64,000 bases of DNA, taken from contig CM047426.1 of assembly GCA_026168455.1 (NCBI GenBank), positions 60,680,958 to 60,744,957 on the forward strand, given 5' to 3'. The notes under the pieces were generated by a model, which was given only the letters and a program-made list of their open reading frames with translations, was not told the origin of the DNA and did not search any database. The position numbers and the translations under genes are program-made. The stretch comes from Theocolax elegans (taxonomy: Eukaryota; Arthropoda; Insecta; Hymenoptera; Cerocephalidae). This document shows, in pieces, positions 1 to 11,055 of the stretch (the stretch's first letter is position 1; every line of letters begins with the position of its first letter).

Positions 1-47
1 TATCCGAAGAGCAAAAGGCTGCTATAAAGCATCTGCGGTTCGTTAAT
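1..47 (+). mobile_element. R1-like LINE linker fragment, cut at window edge
   Basis: These 47 bases match positions 2503-2549 of the R1-clade copy at 711-3160 almost exactly, and the reverse complement of about 3217-3262. It is the EN-RT linker of the same retrotransposon. The match stops at the motif CGTTA and is followed by an AT repeat, the same breakpoint as in the minus-strand copy that ends at 3217. The rest of the element lies outside the window. Confidence 0.75.
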
Positions 48-182
48 ATATATAAATATATACATATATATAAAACATATATATATATATATATATGTTG
101 AATGCTGAATTCTTAGACACGGCGGCGGCGGCGGCGGCGGCGAAATATTTATATATTATAGAGATATATATATATCTCTTTG
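48..182. repeat. AT microsatellite and GGC trinucleotide tract
   Basis: Alternating TA/ATAT sequence surrounds a pure GGC/GCG trinucleotide tract at about 119-142. It abuts the truncated LINE fragment at the window edge. No coding signal is seen. Confidence 0.85.
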
Positions 183-667
183 CGGCCACTTCTCAAATAA
201 CTTGCTAACAGTTTTTACCTCTGTAGGTGTTTTCTCACGGGATGGAAAAAATTTCGTCTCTTTCTATCTTTCGCATCTCCTATGACGCTATCTCTTTTTG
301 TTGCCATCGAATGAAAAAGAAAGTGGAAATAGCAAAAATTCGAGAATCGGAATTCAGCAAGCAACTTTAATAACATCGAATTTCTCCACTATGCACTTAT
401 GAATTCAAACCGGATTTATTGTAAAGTGAAAACTTATATAAAAAATAGATGTGAGATTTGTAATTGCATAAATAGATAGTATAATTTTAAATGTACGAAA
501 ATATAAAAAATCTGAGGGGTTAGTTAGCTGTATAATAAGGGCTTACGCGCCTGCATACTTGCGTGCAGGCGCTATCGCGCCTTTTGATATATTGACTTAA
601 ATAATGTGAAAAGAGAATGTTAATGTAATAAAGATATTGCTGCTCTTCCCTATAGTTATTGGCTTCT
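183..667. other. Non-coding AT-rich spacer
   Basis: No ORF, repeat pair or RNA gene could be supported here. A short inverted motif around 540-580 (gcgcctgca / tgcaggcgc) could form a hairpin. It separates the microsatellite block from the R1-like inverted dimer. Confidence 0.5.
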
Positions 668-708
668 TAGTGAAACTGATGATGATGATGTTCATGATGA
701 TGATGATA
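668..708. repeat. (GAT)n microsatellite at R1-like 5' boundary
   Basis: GAT/ATG trinucleotide repeats lie immediately upstream of the first R1-like base. The mirror copy at 5629-5672 is bounded by the complementary ATC/TTC repeats, so both 5' ends sit in a trinucleotide tract. Confidence 0.8.
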
Positions 709-1728
709 CCTACCCGGGAAGCTCCTTTAGTACGGTAGAGCACTTTTCCAAGCTACCGGGCGCGCTAACAGGTACGGATGGTGGAGCGACCAGCCAGATT
801 AATGGAGGTAGAAGACTATATCCAATCTCTCTGGTTAATCGCTAATACACCGAATATGCGGCCGCGGACAAGGGAATAATCGACGTGTAATCGATAGTGG
901 TAGGCTATGTTTCTTACAACCACTTATACGCAACACATAGACTCTCTACTAACCTGATCGAGTCACTGTGTGGCAGGAAACCTTATAAACTGGTCCTTTT
1001 TCTAAGCGGGTTATGAGTGAAATGCGTCTCTATAAACGAGATCGTCTTGTATGAATACAGCGACCCCTATAAGCGGGCGTGCTCCGAGCGTGTCATGGCC
1101 ACACTGTGTTCTCGATCGGGGGAAGCGGGCACAAAACATAGGTTGCCAGTTCGACTGTAGAGAATTCAAGATTGGGTTCTTTTCTTACCGTGTGCTTCCT
1201 CACTCTGGAGGGTGCTGTCGTTAACACCAGTTACGCACTCCTGGGCCGCCATAAGTTCTTGGGCCCGAATCCAGCCTAGCCAGCATGGGAGGCTGCCCTT
1301 TATAGTGGTAACGCTGGAAACAGTGAAATCACGCTTTCTTTAGTAATGCCGACTGGCGATTTGATGGTACTATGCTGCCGGTGGCGGGGGAGGAACGGTC
1401 GATGCCCCCGTACAATAGGGGAACACGTTTACAGGGAGAACTCAAGGCGGAACGTCGACGTTACTGCCTTGTAATTTTCTGACTACTACATACAGTTTTA
1501 CGCACAATTGGGTTAAAAGGGAAAAGCATGATATTAAAAATGAAAAAAAAAACGAAATGGACGACTGTGATTAACTTAGGACATACACAGAACCCCACTC
1601 AATGTCTGCCGCTCTGCAAAGCCGGAATCGGGAGCGCTCGCTTCTGAAATAACAAATGGGAGCGATTCTAATCAAACCAGCAGACGGATAGACGTACGAA
1701 AACGTCTTACGGACGATACAGAAAGAAC

Positions 1729-2031
1729 ATGAAGCATGACGAACGTACCCATATAGCACTGTTAATTTTCCAACACAAAATGAATCGGATCAGCGTGGTA
1801 CACGCGCTGCTCCTTCAGGTCGCAGCGGAGTTCGACGCCGACTTAATCGTCATCGGCGAGCAATACAGAATCTTGACGCCGTTGGCCTGGCTCGCTAGCA
1901 GCACGAATATAGCGGCGGTATGGGAGCGCGAGAAAAGCGCGGTGCGGATCAACGCTCGCGGATCTGCTGAGAACTTCGTTTGGATAACGGTTGGCGATGT
2001 CACTTTGGTCAGCTTCTATCAGCTTCTGTAG
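1729..2031 (+). pseudogene. R1-like ORF2, endonuclease N-terminal part
   Basis: The frame reads QHKMNRISVVHALL followed by DADLIVIGEQYR, the N-terminal AP-endonuclease region of R1-clade ORF2. The Asn in the first strand and Glu in GEQYR correspond to metal-binding positions. It continues to ITVGDVTLVSFYQLL and stops at 2029-2031. The homologous stretch in the copy at 19784-20299 continues to the D.N region, so the stop is a mutation or deletion. The first ATG of the frame (1729) is probably not the native start, because ORF1 upstream is almost entirely missing. Enzymatically dead. Confidence 0.75.
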
Positions 2032-2126
2032 ATGGCCGCAAGGCTTAAGCTAACAGTATAAATGAAGGAAACACGCAGACCTACAGATGACCAACGAAAA
2101 TTGCAGGTAGGGTGAGGGTATGACGG

Positions 2127-2414
2127 GTGATCGCGGACTACACAGCCAGCGATCATCAGTACATTGCCTTCCACCTCAAGAACGAGACGCATACGTGCAA
2201 AAGTCATTCAAAACGACCTCCTCGTTGGGACATAAAACGGCTAGACTACGACAAACTCGAGAGGCATCTGCACATCGCAGAGCCGCCCTCACAGGTGGTG
2301 TCTCGAGAGCTGACTAACGGCGACAGGGGAAACACCCAGTTTCTTCAGCGGGTATTCAAAGCCTCTATGCCCCAGAGACGATATTTACAAAAGAAACAAG
2401 AGACCTACTGGTAG
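2127..2414 (+). pseudogene. R1-like ORF2, endonuclease C-terminal end and linker
   Basis: Contains SDHQYIAF, the conserved Ser-Asp-His signature that closes the AP-endonuclease fold in LINE ORF2 proteins. A basic linker follows (RPPRWDIKRLDYDKL). Translation stops at a TAG at 2412-2414, but the same frame goes on coherently into a linker of about 55 residues up to 2590, so the TAG is a nonsense mutation. In A2 (3500-3545) and in copy C (about 19655-19690) the motif survives only at the DNA level. Confidence 0.75.
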
Positions 2415-3162
2415 ACAGCGGAAATCGCGGAGACCAGACGGATCTGTTTAGCGCTGCGTAGAAAAGCCCAACGGACAACGAGCAGAGAAACCGCACTGAC
2501 TGTATCCGAAGAGCAAAAGGCTGCTATAAAGCATCTGCGGTTCGTTATCAATAGCAGCAAGCGGCAGAGCCGGCAGAAACTGACAGACCAGGTGTACTCG
2601 GACCCATGGGGCGCGGGTTACAAATTCGTAACTCGTCAACTGGGGATTCGACTGTCACCGATAACGAGGGACAGTGAAACGATGGGAAAGATCGTCAACG
2701 GCCTCTTTTCATCTCAATCGAACAGATCAAACGACGCGGACGAACGCACGGATTCCGAATGCCCTCTTTTTATGAGCGAGGAGCTCATAAATGCTGCGAG
2801 CTTGTTGAAGCCCACCAAGGCATCGAACCCTAACTGTGTGCCGGGTGAAATCATGAGGTTCGTTGCTACATGTCGACTGTCGATTCTCCTCGACATATTC
2901 AACGAGTGCCTAGTAGAAGAGGTCTTTACTAAGTTCGGCGAGGTGGGTTGGTATCCTGAACGTGCTGGAAACAGCCTTCTGGGTGCCCGACTACCTTCTC
3001 CGGTTTGTTAGGGACTACCATAAGAACCAGCTTCTCATTTATTTGACTACGAACGGACAAAGAAAGAGACAAATAACTGCATGGGTCGCTCGGGGTTCTA
3101 GCCAGGGGTCTGACTTCTGGAATATACTGTACGATAATCTACTCCGACTGAACGAATTATAA
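2415..3162 (+). pseudogene. R1-like ORF2, linker and partial reverse transcriptase
   Basis: From about 2590 the frame gives DPWGAGYKFVTRQLG, PLFMSEELINAA, LKPTKASNPNCVPGEI and LLDIFNECL, the region leading into RT motif 1 of R1-clade elements. After a frame change near 2935 the second frame (2962-3162) gives PDYLLRFVRDY, ITAWVARGSSQGSDFWNILYDNLLRL. This matches the helix before and including RT motif B (usual form GxPQGS). RT motif A, with its first catalytic Asp, falls in the deleted interval. The sequence ends before the YADD box. Confidence 0.75.
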
Positions 3163-3216
3163 ACTGTATTTATAACGAGACTTATAACGAGAACTTATAA
3201 CTATACTTATAAACTA
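3160..3216. other. AT-rich junction of the inverted LINE dimer
   Basis: A 57-bp spacer with repeated TTATAAC/TTATAA motifs joins the truncated 3' ends of copies A1 and A2. It matches neither copy and probably marks the recombination or end-joining point. Confidence 0.6.
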
Positions 3217-5634
3217 GACATAACGAACGGCAGATGCTTTACAGCAGCCTTTGGCTTTTCGGATAAAGTCACTGCAGTTTTTCTACTCGTTGTCCGCTGG
3301 ACTTTTCTACGCAACGTTAGACAGATCCGTCTGGTCTCCGCGATTTCCACTGTCCACCAGTAGGTCTCTTGATTCTTTTATAAATATCATCTCTGCGGCA
3401 TAGAGGCTTTACATATCCGCTGAAGAAACTAGGGGTATCCCCTGCGAGACCTTCGGCCCTGTCGTGGTGAGTCAGCTCTCGAGACACCACCTGTAAGGGC
3501 GGCTCTGTACTGATGATCGTTGGCTGTGTAGTCCGCGATCACCCGCCATGCCCTCAATCTACCTGCAATTTTGGTCGGTCGTCTGTAGGTCGGCGTGTTT
3601 GCTTCATTTATACTGTTATTTTAAGCCTTGCAGTCATCTCCAAAAGCAGTCGTCCGCGTCTGGTCGTTTTGGGCATTCCCCACTCGAATGTGCGCGCACT
3701 GATTTTATTGACGAGCATGTCTCTTACGACCTCCTTTAGAGCATTTAGCTTTTCCATGTACTTGAAAACACTGTTGTGGGGCTCAGCAAAACGCTGGCTA
3801 AAGTGACATAGCCAACCGTTATCCAAACAAAGTCCTCGGTGAATCCGCGAGCGTCGATCCACGCCGCGTTTCCCACACGCATTCATACCACCGCTATACC
3901 CGTGCTGCTAGCGAATCAGGCCGGTGGCTTAAAGTTTCTGTATTGCTGATGAAGGTACTGCATCGCCAATGACGAGTACGTCATCGTTGAACTCTGCAGC
4001 GATCTGATGGAGAAGCGCGTGTACCACGCTGTTCTGATTCATGTTGGATTGGAGAATCGACAGTGTTATTCTGGTACGTTTGTCCTTAGTACTGTTAGCG
4101 CAGGTTTAAAGGTAGCGCATGTGCCTGAACCAGCAACATGCGCCGGACATTTATGGCTTCCTTCGGACAGAAGCATTTAGGTGAGATTTTGCACCCCTAA
4201 CCTTTGTGTACCTCTTGACCGCGACGCGAACAGCACTTTCATCTGTGCTGTCCTCTGCAGTACTTTTTGAATGTCTATACCCGAAGCATTTATGACATCT
4301 AGAAACGCGGACCCTAGGCTTCACGCAACAATTAACCTATCCGATTTTAATTCTGCTTCATCTTGTGAAGCAGCCACTTGTTCGTGTGCAAATCAAATTA
4401 TCCCGTTTCCGTTTTTTCTAAAGGGTTATATCAGTCATGCGTTCGTCTGCGTTCATCGTTTGTTTACGGAGTACAGTCATTCATTGCAGAACATACATCG
4501 TGACATTCACCGATTTATTTATGTCACTCCTTCCGATAGTTAGAACGCGACTGACGTTCTTCTGGACAATAGTTCCTTTGGCAATTTTAGTTAAGCTGCT
4601 GCATAGCAGAGTAACTGTTGCAACAATTCGCAGCCTCTTAAATAATTGGTGACCCTCGGATGAATCGCGCGAGATTTCCAGTCGTGGTTTCCGCCACGCC
4701 AGTCAGGTTACCCACCGGTGTGATGGAGGAGCTGGGAATCCCCCTTGACTCTCCTGAGTCGGTAAGCGCAGGCAGCATAATTGTATGTATTTTTGTACTT
4801 TTCTCTTTGATTTTGTTTTCCCCTCTTAAACCAATTGTGTGTGAAACTGTATGTAGTGGTCAGAAAATTACAAGGCAGTAACGTCGATGTTCCGTCTTGA
4901 GTTCTCCCTGTAACCGTGCTCTACTATTGTACGGGGCATCGACCGTTCCTCCCCCGCCACCGGCAGCATAGTCCCATCCAATCGCCAGTCGGCATTACTA
5001 AAGAAAGCGTGATTTCACTGTTTCCAGTGTTACCACTATAAAGGGCAGCCTCCCATGCTGGCTAGGCTGAGTTCGGGCCCAAGAATTTATGGGCCCCAGG
5101 AGTGCGTAACTGGTGTTAACGGCAACACCCTCCAGAGTGAAAAAGCACACGGTAACAAAAGAACCCAATCTTGAATTCTCTACAGTCGAACTGGCAACCT
5201 ATGTTTTGTGCCCGCTTCCCCCGATCGAGAACACAGTGTGGCCATGACACGCTCGGAGCACGCCCGCTTATAGGGGTCGCTGTATTCATACAAGACGATC
5301 TCGTTTATAGAGACGCATTTCACTCATAACCCGCTTAGAAAAAGGACCAGTTTATAAGGTTTCCTGCCACACAGTGACTCGATTAGGTTAGTAGAGAGTC
5401 TATGTGTTGCGTATAAGTGGTTGTAAGAAACATAGCCTACCACTATCGATTACACGTCGATTATTCCCTTGTCCGCGGCCGCATATTCGGTGTATTAGCG
5501 ACTAACCAGAGAGATTGGATATAGTCTCCTACCTCCACTAAGCTGGCTGGTCGCTCCACCATCCGTACCTGTTAGCGCGCCCGGTAGCTTGGAAAAGTGC
5601 TCTATCGTACTAAAGGAGGTTCCCGAGTATGTAT
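3217..5634 (-). mobile_element. R1-clade non-LTR retrotransposon copy A2 (defective, 3'-truncated)
   Basis: Read on the minus strand the order is 5' UTR (5634-4860), ORF1 remnant (about 4780-4085), endonuclease remnant (4070-3500) and linker (3490-3217). It is colinear with A1 but keeps ORF1, which A1 has lost. ORF1 begins with a segment like LPALTDSGESRGIPSSS, shared with copy C, and keeps a decayed zinc-knuckle region at about 4300-4100. Stops and frameshifts are frequent. It ends at CGTTA (3217), the same breakpoint as the fragment at 1-47. Confidence 0.8.
3497..4070 (-). pseudogene. R1-like ORF2 endonuclease remnant in copy A2
   Basis: The minus strand encodes SNMNQNSVVHALLHQ and FNDDVLVIGDA, homologous to the endonuclease start in A1. 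After a break comes EKLNALKEVVRDMLVNKISA and GRLLLEMTARL, homologous to the same part of copy C. At least two internal stops separate the pieces. It shows that both halves of the palindrome derive from the same LINE family rather than being a DNA-transposon TIR. Confidence 0.7.
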
Positions 5635-5672
5635 CATCATCATCATCTTCTTCTTCTTCTTCATCGTCATAT
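5629..5672. repeat. (ATC)n/(TTC)n microsatellite at the A2 5' boundary
   Basis: Trinucleotide repeats abut the 5' end of the minus-strand R1-like copy, mirroring 668-708. Confidence 0.8.
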
Positions 5673-6576
5673 ATTGAATTTATAAGAAATAAAACATCTG
5701 GTTTTAAAGTAACTGTAATTAAGATTAGGATGGAGAACGATGGAGCATCTACTTAAATAACATTATGTTTTTTTTAAATTACGTTAGTGAGTGGTACTAT
5801 CGAATATTCAGATCGGAATAATAATTTACAGAAAGAAATAGTTTTTTAGTAGCTATGATAAGAATGGATACCGATTGAGATCCACTTAAATATAATTATC
5901 AGTAGTTATGTGACCACCATGGGCATACTAAACATGACTGACCTTGACCCGTTGGGGGGGGGGGATGCAGACTGTCGCACGAGAATTTTAGACGCGTAAA
6001 TCGCTGAGTATGCAGAATGTCGTACGAGTGCATTGTTGAGTTATATTATACAATATATGAATTGTGATACAGATGATCTCTTGAATTTACTCGTTTTTAA
6101 TGTAGTAAATATAAAAGGATCACCTTTTGTTATCTAGAAGTTTGAAAAAGTTCTGCATACCAATACCTTTATTCATACATGGTAAAATCATTATACAAAA
6201 CTGACCGTATACGTCAGATGTTTCGCTTTTACTATCACGTTATATTCAGAGTTGAAACGTCCAAGCAGAGTCAAGCGATTTACGTGAAATTGTATATTTG
6301 CTCAAATTTTCATTTCGAATGTCATTTGAAGCAGTTATTTGATTTAATATTACAAATCATGTGCGAAGTCGAATATCTGCGAATGTATGTTTTAAAATTT
6401 ACCGCTTCTCTTACACGATTTGACTGTTTGTTCATAACGATGATACAAAATAAACATGACTCTCATAGGTAAGATTTTAGCTGTTATTTACAGTTTATCA
6501 TGTTGCTTATGTTTTAGGTTTGTAGACGTCCTAGAATTTAACGAATTGCATTTTTTATCGCAGTAATAAATATATA
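5673..6576. other. AT-rich spacer
   Basis: No supported gene. There is an 11-base G run near 5945-5955. The open frame at 6179-6472 (plus) has no recognisable motif and AT-driven composition, so I do not call it. The final TA (6575-6576) is the target duplication of the pogo-like element. Confidence 0.5.
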
Positions 6577-7084
6577 AGGTAGTTGACCCACTTGTCGATA
6601 GCGTAAGGGGAAGGTCAACTTAGTTAGGTATTATAATATGTTTAAAACTCATGAAAACAATTAAACTAGATGTTTCAGCTTTATTAAGCTTATAATTGTC
6701 GATAATTATTTATCGGGTTGGAGCAGTTGTCGATACGCGAATGTCCCAGTTGTCGACATACATTTTCTTTGTGGTTTGAGGTTATGTAAAATACAAAGAC
6801 ATTTCGTATTATTTGATACTTATTAAATTTATTCTATTTTTGTAACACTTGTTTAATATTTTTATTTAAAAAATGATTTACATTATTTACTTTAACCATA
6901 ATAATGAATATTATATTATTATTCATACAATACGCTTACAATATTTATTATACATTTTGTACATTTATTTTTTCGGCGTAACTTTTAATAGCCGATACTT
7001 AAATAAAAATCAAATATAATTAATTCGAATTTAAAGGACCTAAAGGTGTCCTCTTATTTAGAGCTTTTATCTGTTTCTCCTCTT

Positions 7085-8973
7085 CAATAAAGTGCTGTTT
7101 CAATTTAATCATCTCTTTTTTTTTCTGCGTCATCGTTTATTTTATTTTTTAAAAGTCTTATTTTTGCTTCTAAAGTTTTTTTATCTTCATCATGCTGCTC
7201 ATGTTTCAATTCTATTTCTAATAACCTTTTTTCAGCCTTCTGTTTTTCAATTTTTATTTGTAATTCTTTTAATTGGCTTTGCAAGTTTATTTTGTTAGGT
7301 GTAATTTGTTTTAAATTTTCTTGTACTTCCTGTTTAATTTTTACTATAGAATCTCTCTGAAGTTTTTTTCTTTTTTCTGTTCTTCTAATTCTTCTTTCTC
7401 CTTTTCTTTAGCTTCATTAATAGCTTTAATTTCAGGACCGCTTATAGAGTATGGCAAATCGGATTTAAATTTTTTCTTTTTTTCTTCAATTTCCACCTTT
7501 GGTTGATATAAGAAATCGGTGATTTTACCTCGTCTAAGGTCTGATTGAATTTTGGGAGCAGAATCTAAATTTCCAAAATTACAATTGTATATACGTATAA
7601 TTTATATGCAATAATATATACTACTTAAGTACCTAATATTATTATGTATACCTGAAACTGAAATAGAATCACTTGTACAGGGCACAGGTACTGAAGCTTT
7701 TTCTGAATTTTGTTCATTAGACATTAGCAGTGTGTCTTCAGTCGTCGATACCCGACATTTGCTCAAGTCTATGGGTTGAGTATTTGAAGAAGAATCAGAA
7801 TCTATTTTTGGGATAGAATTTACATACAATTAATTGTTTGAATAGATCACGTTATACATTAGTTATAGATATTTAGTAAATATGATTTGAAATAGGCGTT
7901 TTACATACATTGAAGGGTTGTCAAAGTGCTCGTAACAAGTTGAGAACTTGCATTAGCTGGTACACAATTGTCAGGCTTATACGCTGGAGTATATGGTGTG
8001 CTCGAAGAAAGATTTATTCTTAGAGATGATGTTTCTTCGCTTGAAGAATTTTCATTTGTACCAGAATCTGTTTTAAAAATATAAATTGATCACAAATTAA
8101 TATTTGAATTATTTTATCATTTTATTTAAGCTGTACAAATGTGTGTTCATGTAATATTTATACGTACTTTGAAGTGATGTATCAGTGTTTGCATTAAAGT
8201 CACAAGTTGTATTTACTGATTTATTGGTTACAAGCTTATGCGATGAGCTGGGTAATGTGTTTGGAGGAACATTAAAAATAGTATCTGCAGTTTCAGTTGT
8301 GAGCGAAACAAATTTTATTATGTCAACTGCTTGTTCATCCATAGAGATCTCAGAATTAACTGATTTTACTGTAAAAATAATAATTTAATATTAATTAACA
8401 AATAAAATTTTGAAATAAAAATATAATTAATTACATAAGTTGTGGACTTACAAAAATGCAGATTAAATTGTGAATTGCTTTCTTTTAAATCTGCTTTACT
8501 ATGGTTTATATTTGTACTATTAAAATAAGAGTTAAAATTAGGCTTATCTACTATATGCCAATCAACAGCATTTTCATTTACATAAGTATAAGATACCTAT
8601 TAAACATTGACAAATTTAATGTAAATAATTTTTTAATTAAATTTATATTCAAAATTTTAATTATGTAAGTATATTCATTATTATAAATTGTAAAAACATT
8701 TTAATATCTGTCAAAACAAATAATAATTATTTAAGTATAATTTTAATACTTCTTTTTTCTTTATTGACACAAATTACCTTTTCGCTCTGTATGTTTCCAA
8801 GTTGTTCATCGACATTATAATTTTGAATACTATCTATATGTACATCATCATTACTAAAGTTAACATCACCTTGTAAACTAACAGAGTTATTAACGGCAAT
8901 GACTAGAACTACTGTATCTGTAGAAAAACTATTACTGTTACAACAATCTACTAATAATTCTTCAATAATTACA
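7085..8973 (-). other. 3' part of the pogo-like element, possible decayed C-terminal exons
   Basis: Between the transposase core and the left TIR are short minus-strand open segments (8727-9044, 8109-8342, 7602-7829). They are rich in Ser, Thr, Asn and Asp, and some are bounded by plausible splice sites. At 7500-7090 the minus strand encodes a Lys/Glu-rich coiled-coil-like stretch (for example INEAKEKEKEELEEQKK). Such charged C-terminal tails are known in pogo-type transposases. Exon structure cannot be fixed from sequence alone. Confidence 0.45.
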
Positions 8974-10475
8974 CTATTGTACTTGTAACAAATCCAAATT
9001 ATTAATAACTTTTTGATTATCTTTTTCATTACTAGTTGCTTCAAGAGATTTAGTCTTGTCGAAACTTTTCCAGAAGTTATAAAGCTCTTTATATTCTATG
9101 TCACCGGTCCATTCTTGAGACTCATTATTTTTAAACTTCTGTAATATATCAAATTTTATGTTCGATTCTATTTGAGTCAATAAATCTTGATATGATTCTA
9201 CACAGACTAAACTGGTGTTTTCTTTACGATCACTTACATTACTTGCTTCAATATCATTAGTAGTTATCAGCTTACTGTAATTAATGCTGTCTGGTGAAAA
9301 AGGAAAAAGGCCACATCGTCGGAAACCATTCTTGAAAATTTCATTTGTATCTAAACTAAGTAGAGCTGTTTTTAATACACTGGCAAAGTAAGGTTTTGTT
9401 AAGATCTCACCATTATGCTCCATTCTCCAACTTTTTCAGCTTCTCTATAAGAGCTTTTCAACGGATGGAACAAAGCAACATCCATTGGTTGCATGATGTG
9501 TGTTGCATTAGGAAAGAGTGCAATCAATTCAATGTTATGCTCCGAGCAGAAGTCACTTAAACCTTTTGTAAGGTGAGAACTATGTCCATCGACAGACAGC
9601 AAAATTGGAAAAATTGCCATAAACATTATAACAAGCTTTTTCACCTCGACGCACTAAAACTTTTCCATTCTTTGGACTTAAACAAAATGCTGACTCGTCA
9701 ATATTAAAAACTTTCAGCTGTAATATCACTAATATTTCTTGAATCAAGATACTCATTTATTTGAGCAAACCACTCTTTTATATTTTTTTCACTGACACTT
9801 GCTCGAGCTTTATTAAGATTTTGACAAACTTTTTCTGATAATTCAGAATTTATTCTAAGAAAAGCCTGATACCAGTGACGTGAAGGCCTTCCATTGGTAA
9901 ACGGTATATATCTTCCTGTTTTTATAATAAATTCCTGAACAGAATTTAATAAAACTTCCTTTGTAGCTGGAAAGCCACATTTACCAAGTATCAAAATCCA
10001 TTAAACTAAGTCTTTCTTTTGACTTAAAACACTGGAAGGTCCTGGCTTCGCTTCAATTGAATATTTTCCTTTTACTCTCGAATGAAGTGTAGCATAGGGT
10101 ATATTGTATGATTTACTGGCAGCAAGTATTATAGCTCCTTTCTTAATAGCACCTAATGCTTTTTGAACATCTCCAACCGAATAGACAGTACTAGGCTTTC
10201 TCTGTAAAAATATAGGTTATGTTACATTCATCTTTGAAATATCTATTTTAACAACAAAAATATCTTTTAATTTATGAAATAAATGTTAAGAACGTCTACA
10301 TATGCATTATTACACATATAATTATAAAATAAATTAAATGCAGATCAATAATAGAAGTATGTGAGAGTTATCAAGAATGGGGACAACGCACCAATTTTGC
10401 TACGGAGTACTCGATACCGTAATTAAATTAATATGAAATAGTAAAATATAGTCTTACCTTCTTGCGATTGCCCAT
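8974..10475 (-). pseudogene. pogo-like transposase pseudogene (HTH_psq, HTH_Tc5, DDE)
   Basis: Exon 1 is a six-codon start (MGNRKK, ATG at 10475) with donor GTAAG at 10457. The acceptor AG is at 10203-10202. Exon 2 opens with RKPSTVYSVGDVQKAL, a pipsqueak-like HTH, then GPSSVLSQKKDLV, an in-frame TAA, and GKCGFPATKE. Next comes a CENP-B/Tc5-type HTH (GRPSRHWYQAFLRINSEL). A frameshift near 9705 precedes FNIDESAFCLSPKNGKVL, which holds the first catalytic Asp. Roughly 90 residues usually found between this and the second Asp are absent; the sequence jumps to PILLSVDGHSSHLT, then FPNATHIMQPMDVALFHPLK. Another frame change near 9420 leads into the C-terminal part (9423-8974). The combination of stops, shifts and deletion rules out activity. 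Confidence 0.85.
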
Positions 10476-10737
10476 AGTAACCTTATTAATCGTCTGACAT
10501 CGTGTAAAGAACCTCAAATATTAAAATGAATACTAAAACAATAACTTTTTGTTGACGCCTACTGTTAGCTCCGCGCGTAATGAAGTTGGCGAAAGCGTCG
10601 TTTTCAATCAGGCTGACTAAACGATATTTTTTTTGACGAATCACAGCAAGGCGCTTAAATTTAAATTATGAATAAGTTGTTCTAAGATACTTTCTCTTGC
10701 TTAAAATAATTTTATTATTGCTTTATATAAAGATTTC

Positions 10738-10816
10738 ATTATTTTAAAACTAAATATTCATACATATTATTCATACATAATATATCATTATTTTAAAACT
10801 AAATATTCATACATTG
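10738..10816. repeat. Short tandem duplication inside the right end of the pogo-like element
   Basis: A segment with the motif TTTTAAAACTAAATATTC occurs twice (about 10738-10765 and 10788-10813). It lies just inside the right TIR. Confidence 0.7.
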
Positions 10817-11055
10817 GATCGCTATCGACAACTGGGACAACTACCTTATTGCTAGTAATAGCGATCCCCACTGTTCGTAACTGAGTAGTCGTATAACTGA
10901 ACGCTATTTTACGAAGACAGTATTCTTTTCAAAGTTGATTATGGAGCAAGTATCTAAGATTCATGTACTTAGTGTTCCTGTATTTTACGTATAGCGATCA
11001 CACGTGAACCGATAATTCGCACAATCAGCAACAATATGTGTAGAGAAAATCTATA

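Larger units (their letters stand above)
711..3160 (+). mobile_element. R1-clade non-LTR retrotransposon copy A1 (defective, 3'-truncated)
   Basis: Order seen: about 780 bp of 5' UTR (711-1490) that recurs inverted at 4860-5634 and, diverged, at 21570-22317. Then a mostly deleted ORF1, AP-endonuclease pieces (1729-2414), an EN-RT linker and the start of the RT domain. R1-clade membership is inferred from the CCHC plus EN plus RT layout and linker motifs such as DPWG.GYK and VPGEI. The copy has in-frame stops, a deletion near 2935 inside the RT fingers, and ends at about 3159 before the YADD catalytic motif. It is joined tail to tail with copy A2 through a 57-bp AT-rich spacer. It cannot mobilise itself. 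Confidence 0.85.
6577..10846 (-). mobile_element. pogo-like (Tc1/mariner superfamily) DNA transposon, inactivated
   Basis: Terminal inverted repeats of about 28 bp begin AGGTAGTTG at 6577 and end CAACTACCT at 10846, with TA flanks (6575-6576 and 10847-10848), the expected target duplication. The motif CAGTTGTCGATA recurs subterminally near 6726 and 6745, as expected for transposase binding sites. The 4.27-kb interior carries a minus-strand transposase with a pipsqueak-type HTH, a CENP-B/Tc5-type HTH and a DDE domain. It contains stops, frameshifts and a missing middle of the DDE domain, so it is non-autonomous now. The near-identical ends argue for moderate age. Confidence 0.88.

Noticed and set aside
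6179..6472. 97-aa plus-strand ORF
   Set aside because: AT-driven composition, no motif and no neighbouring coding signal.
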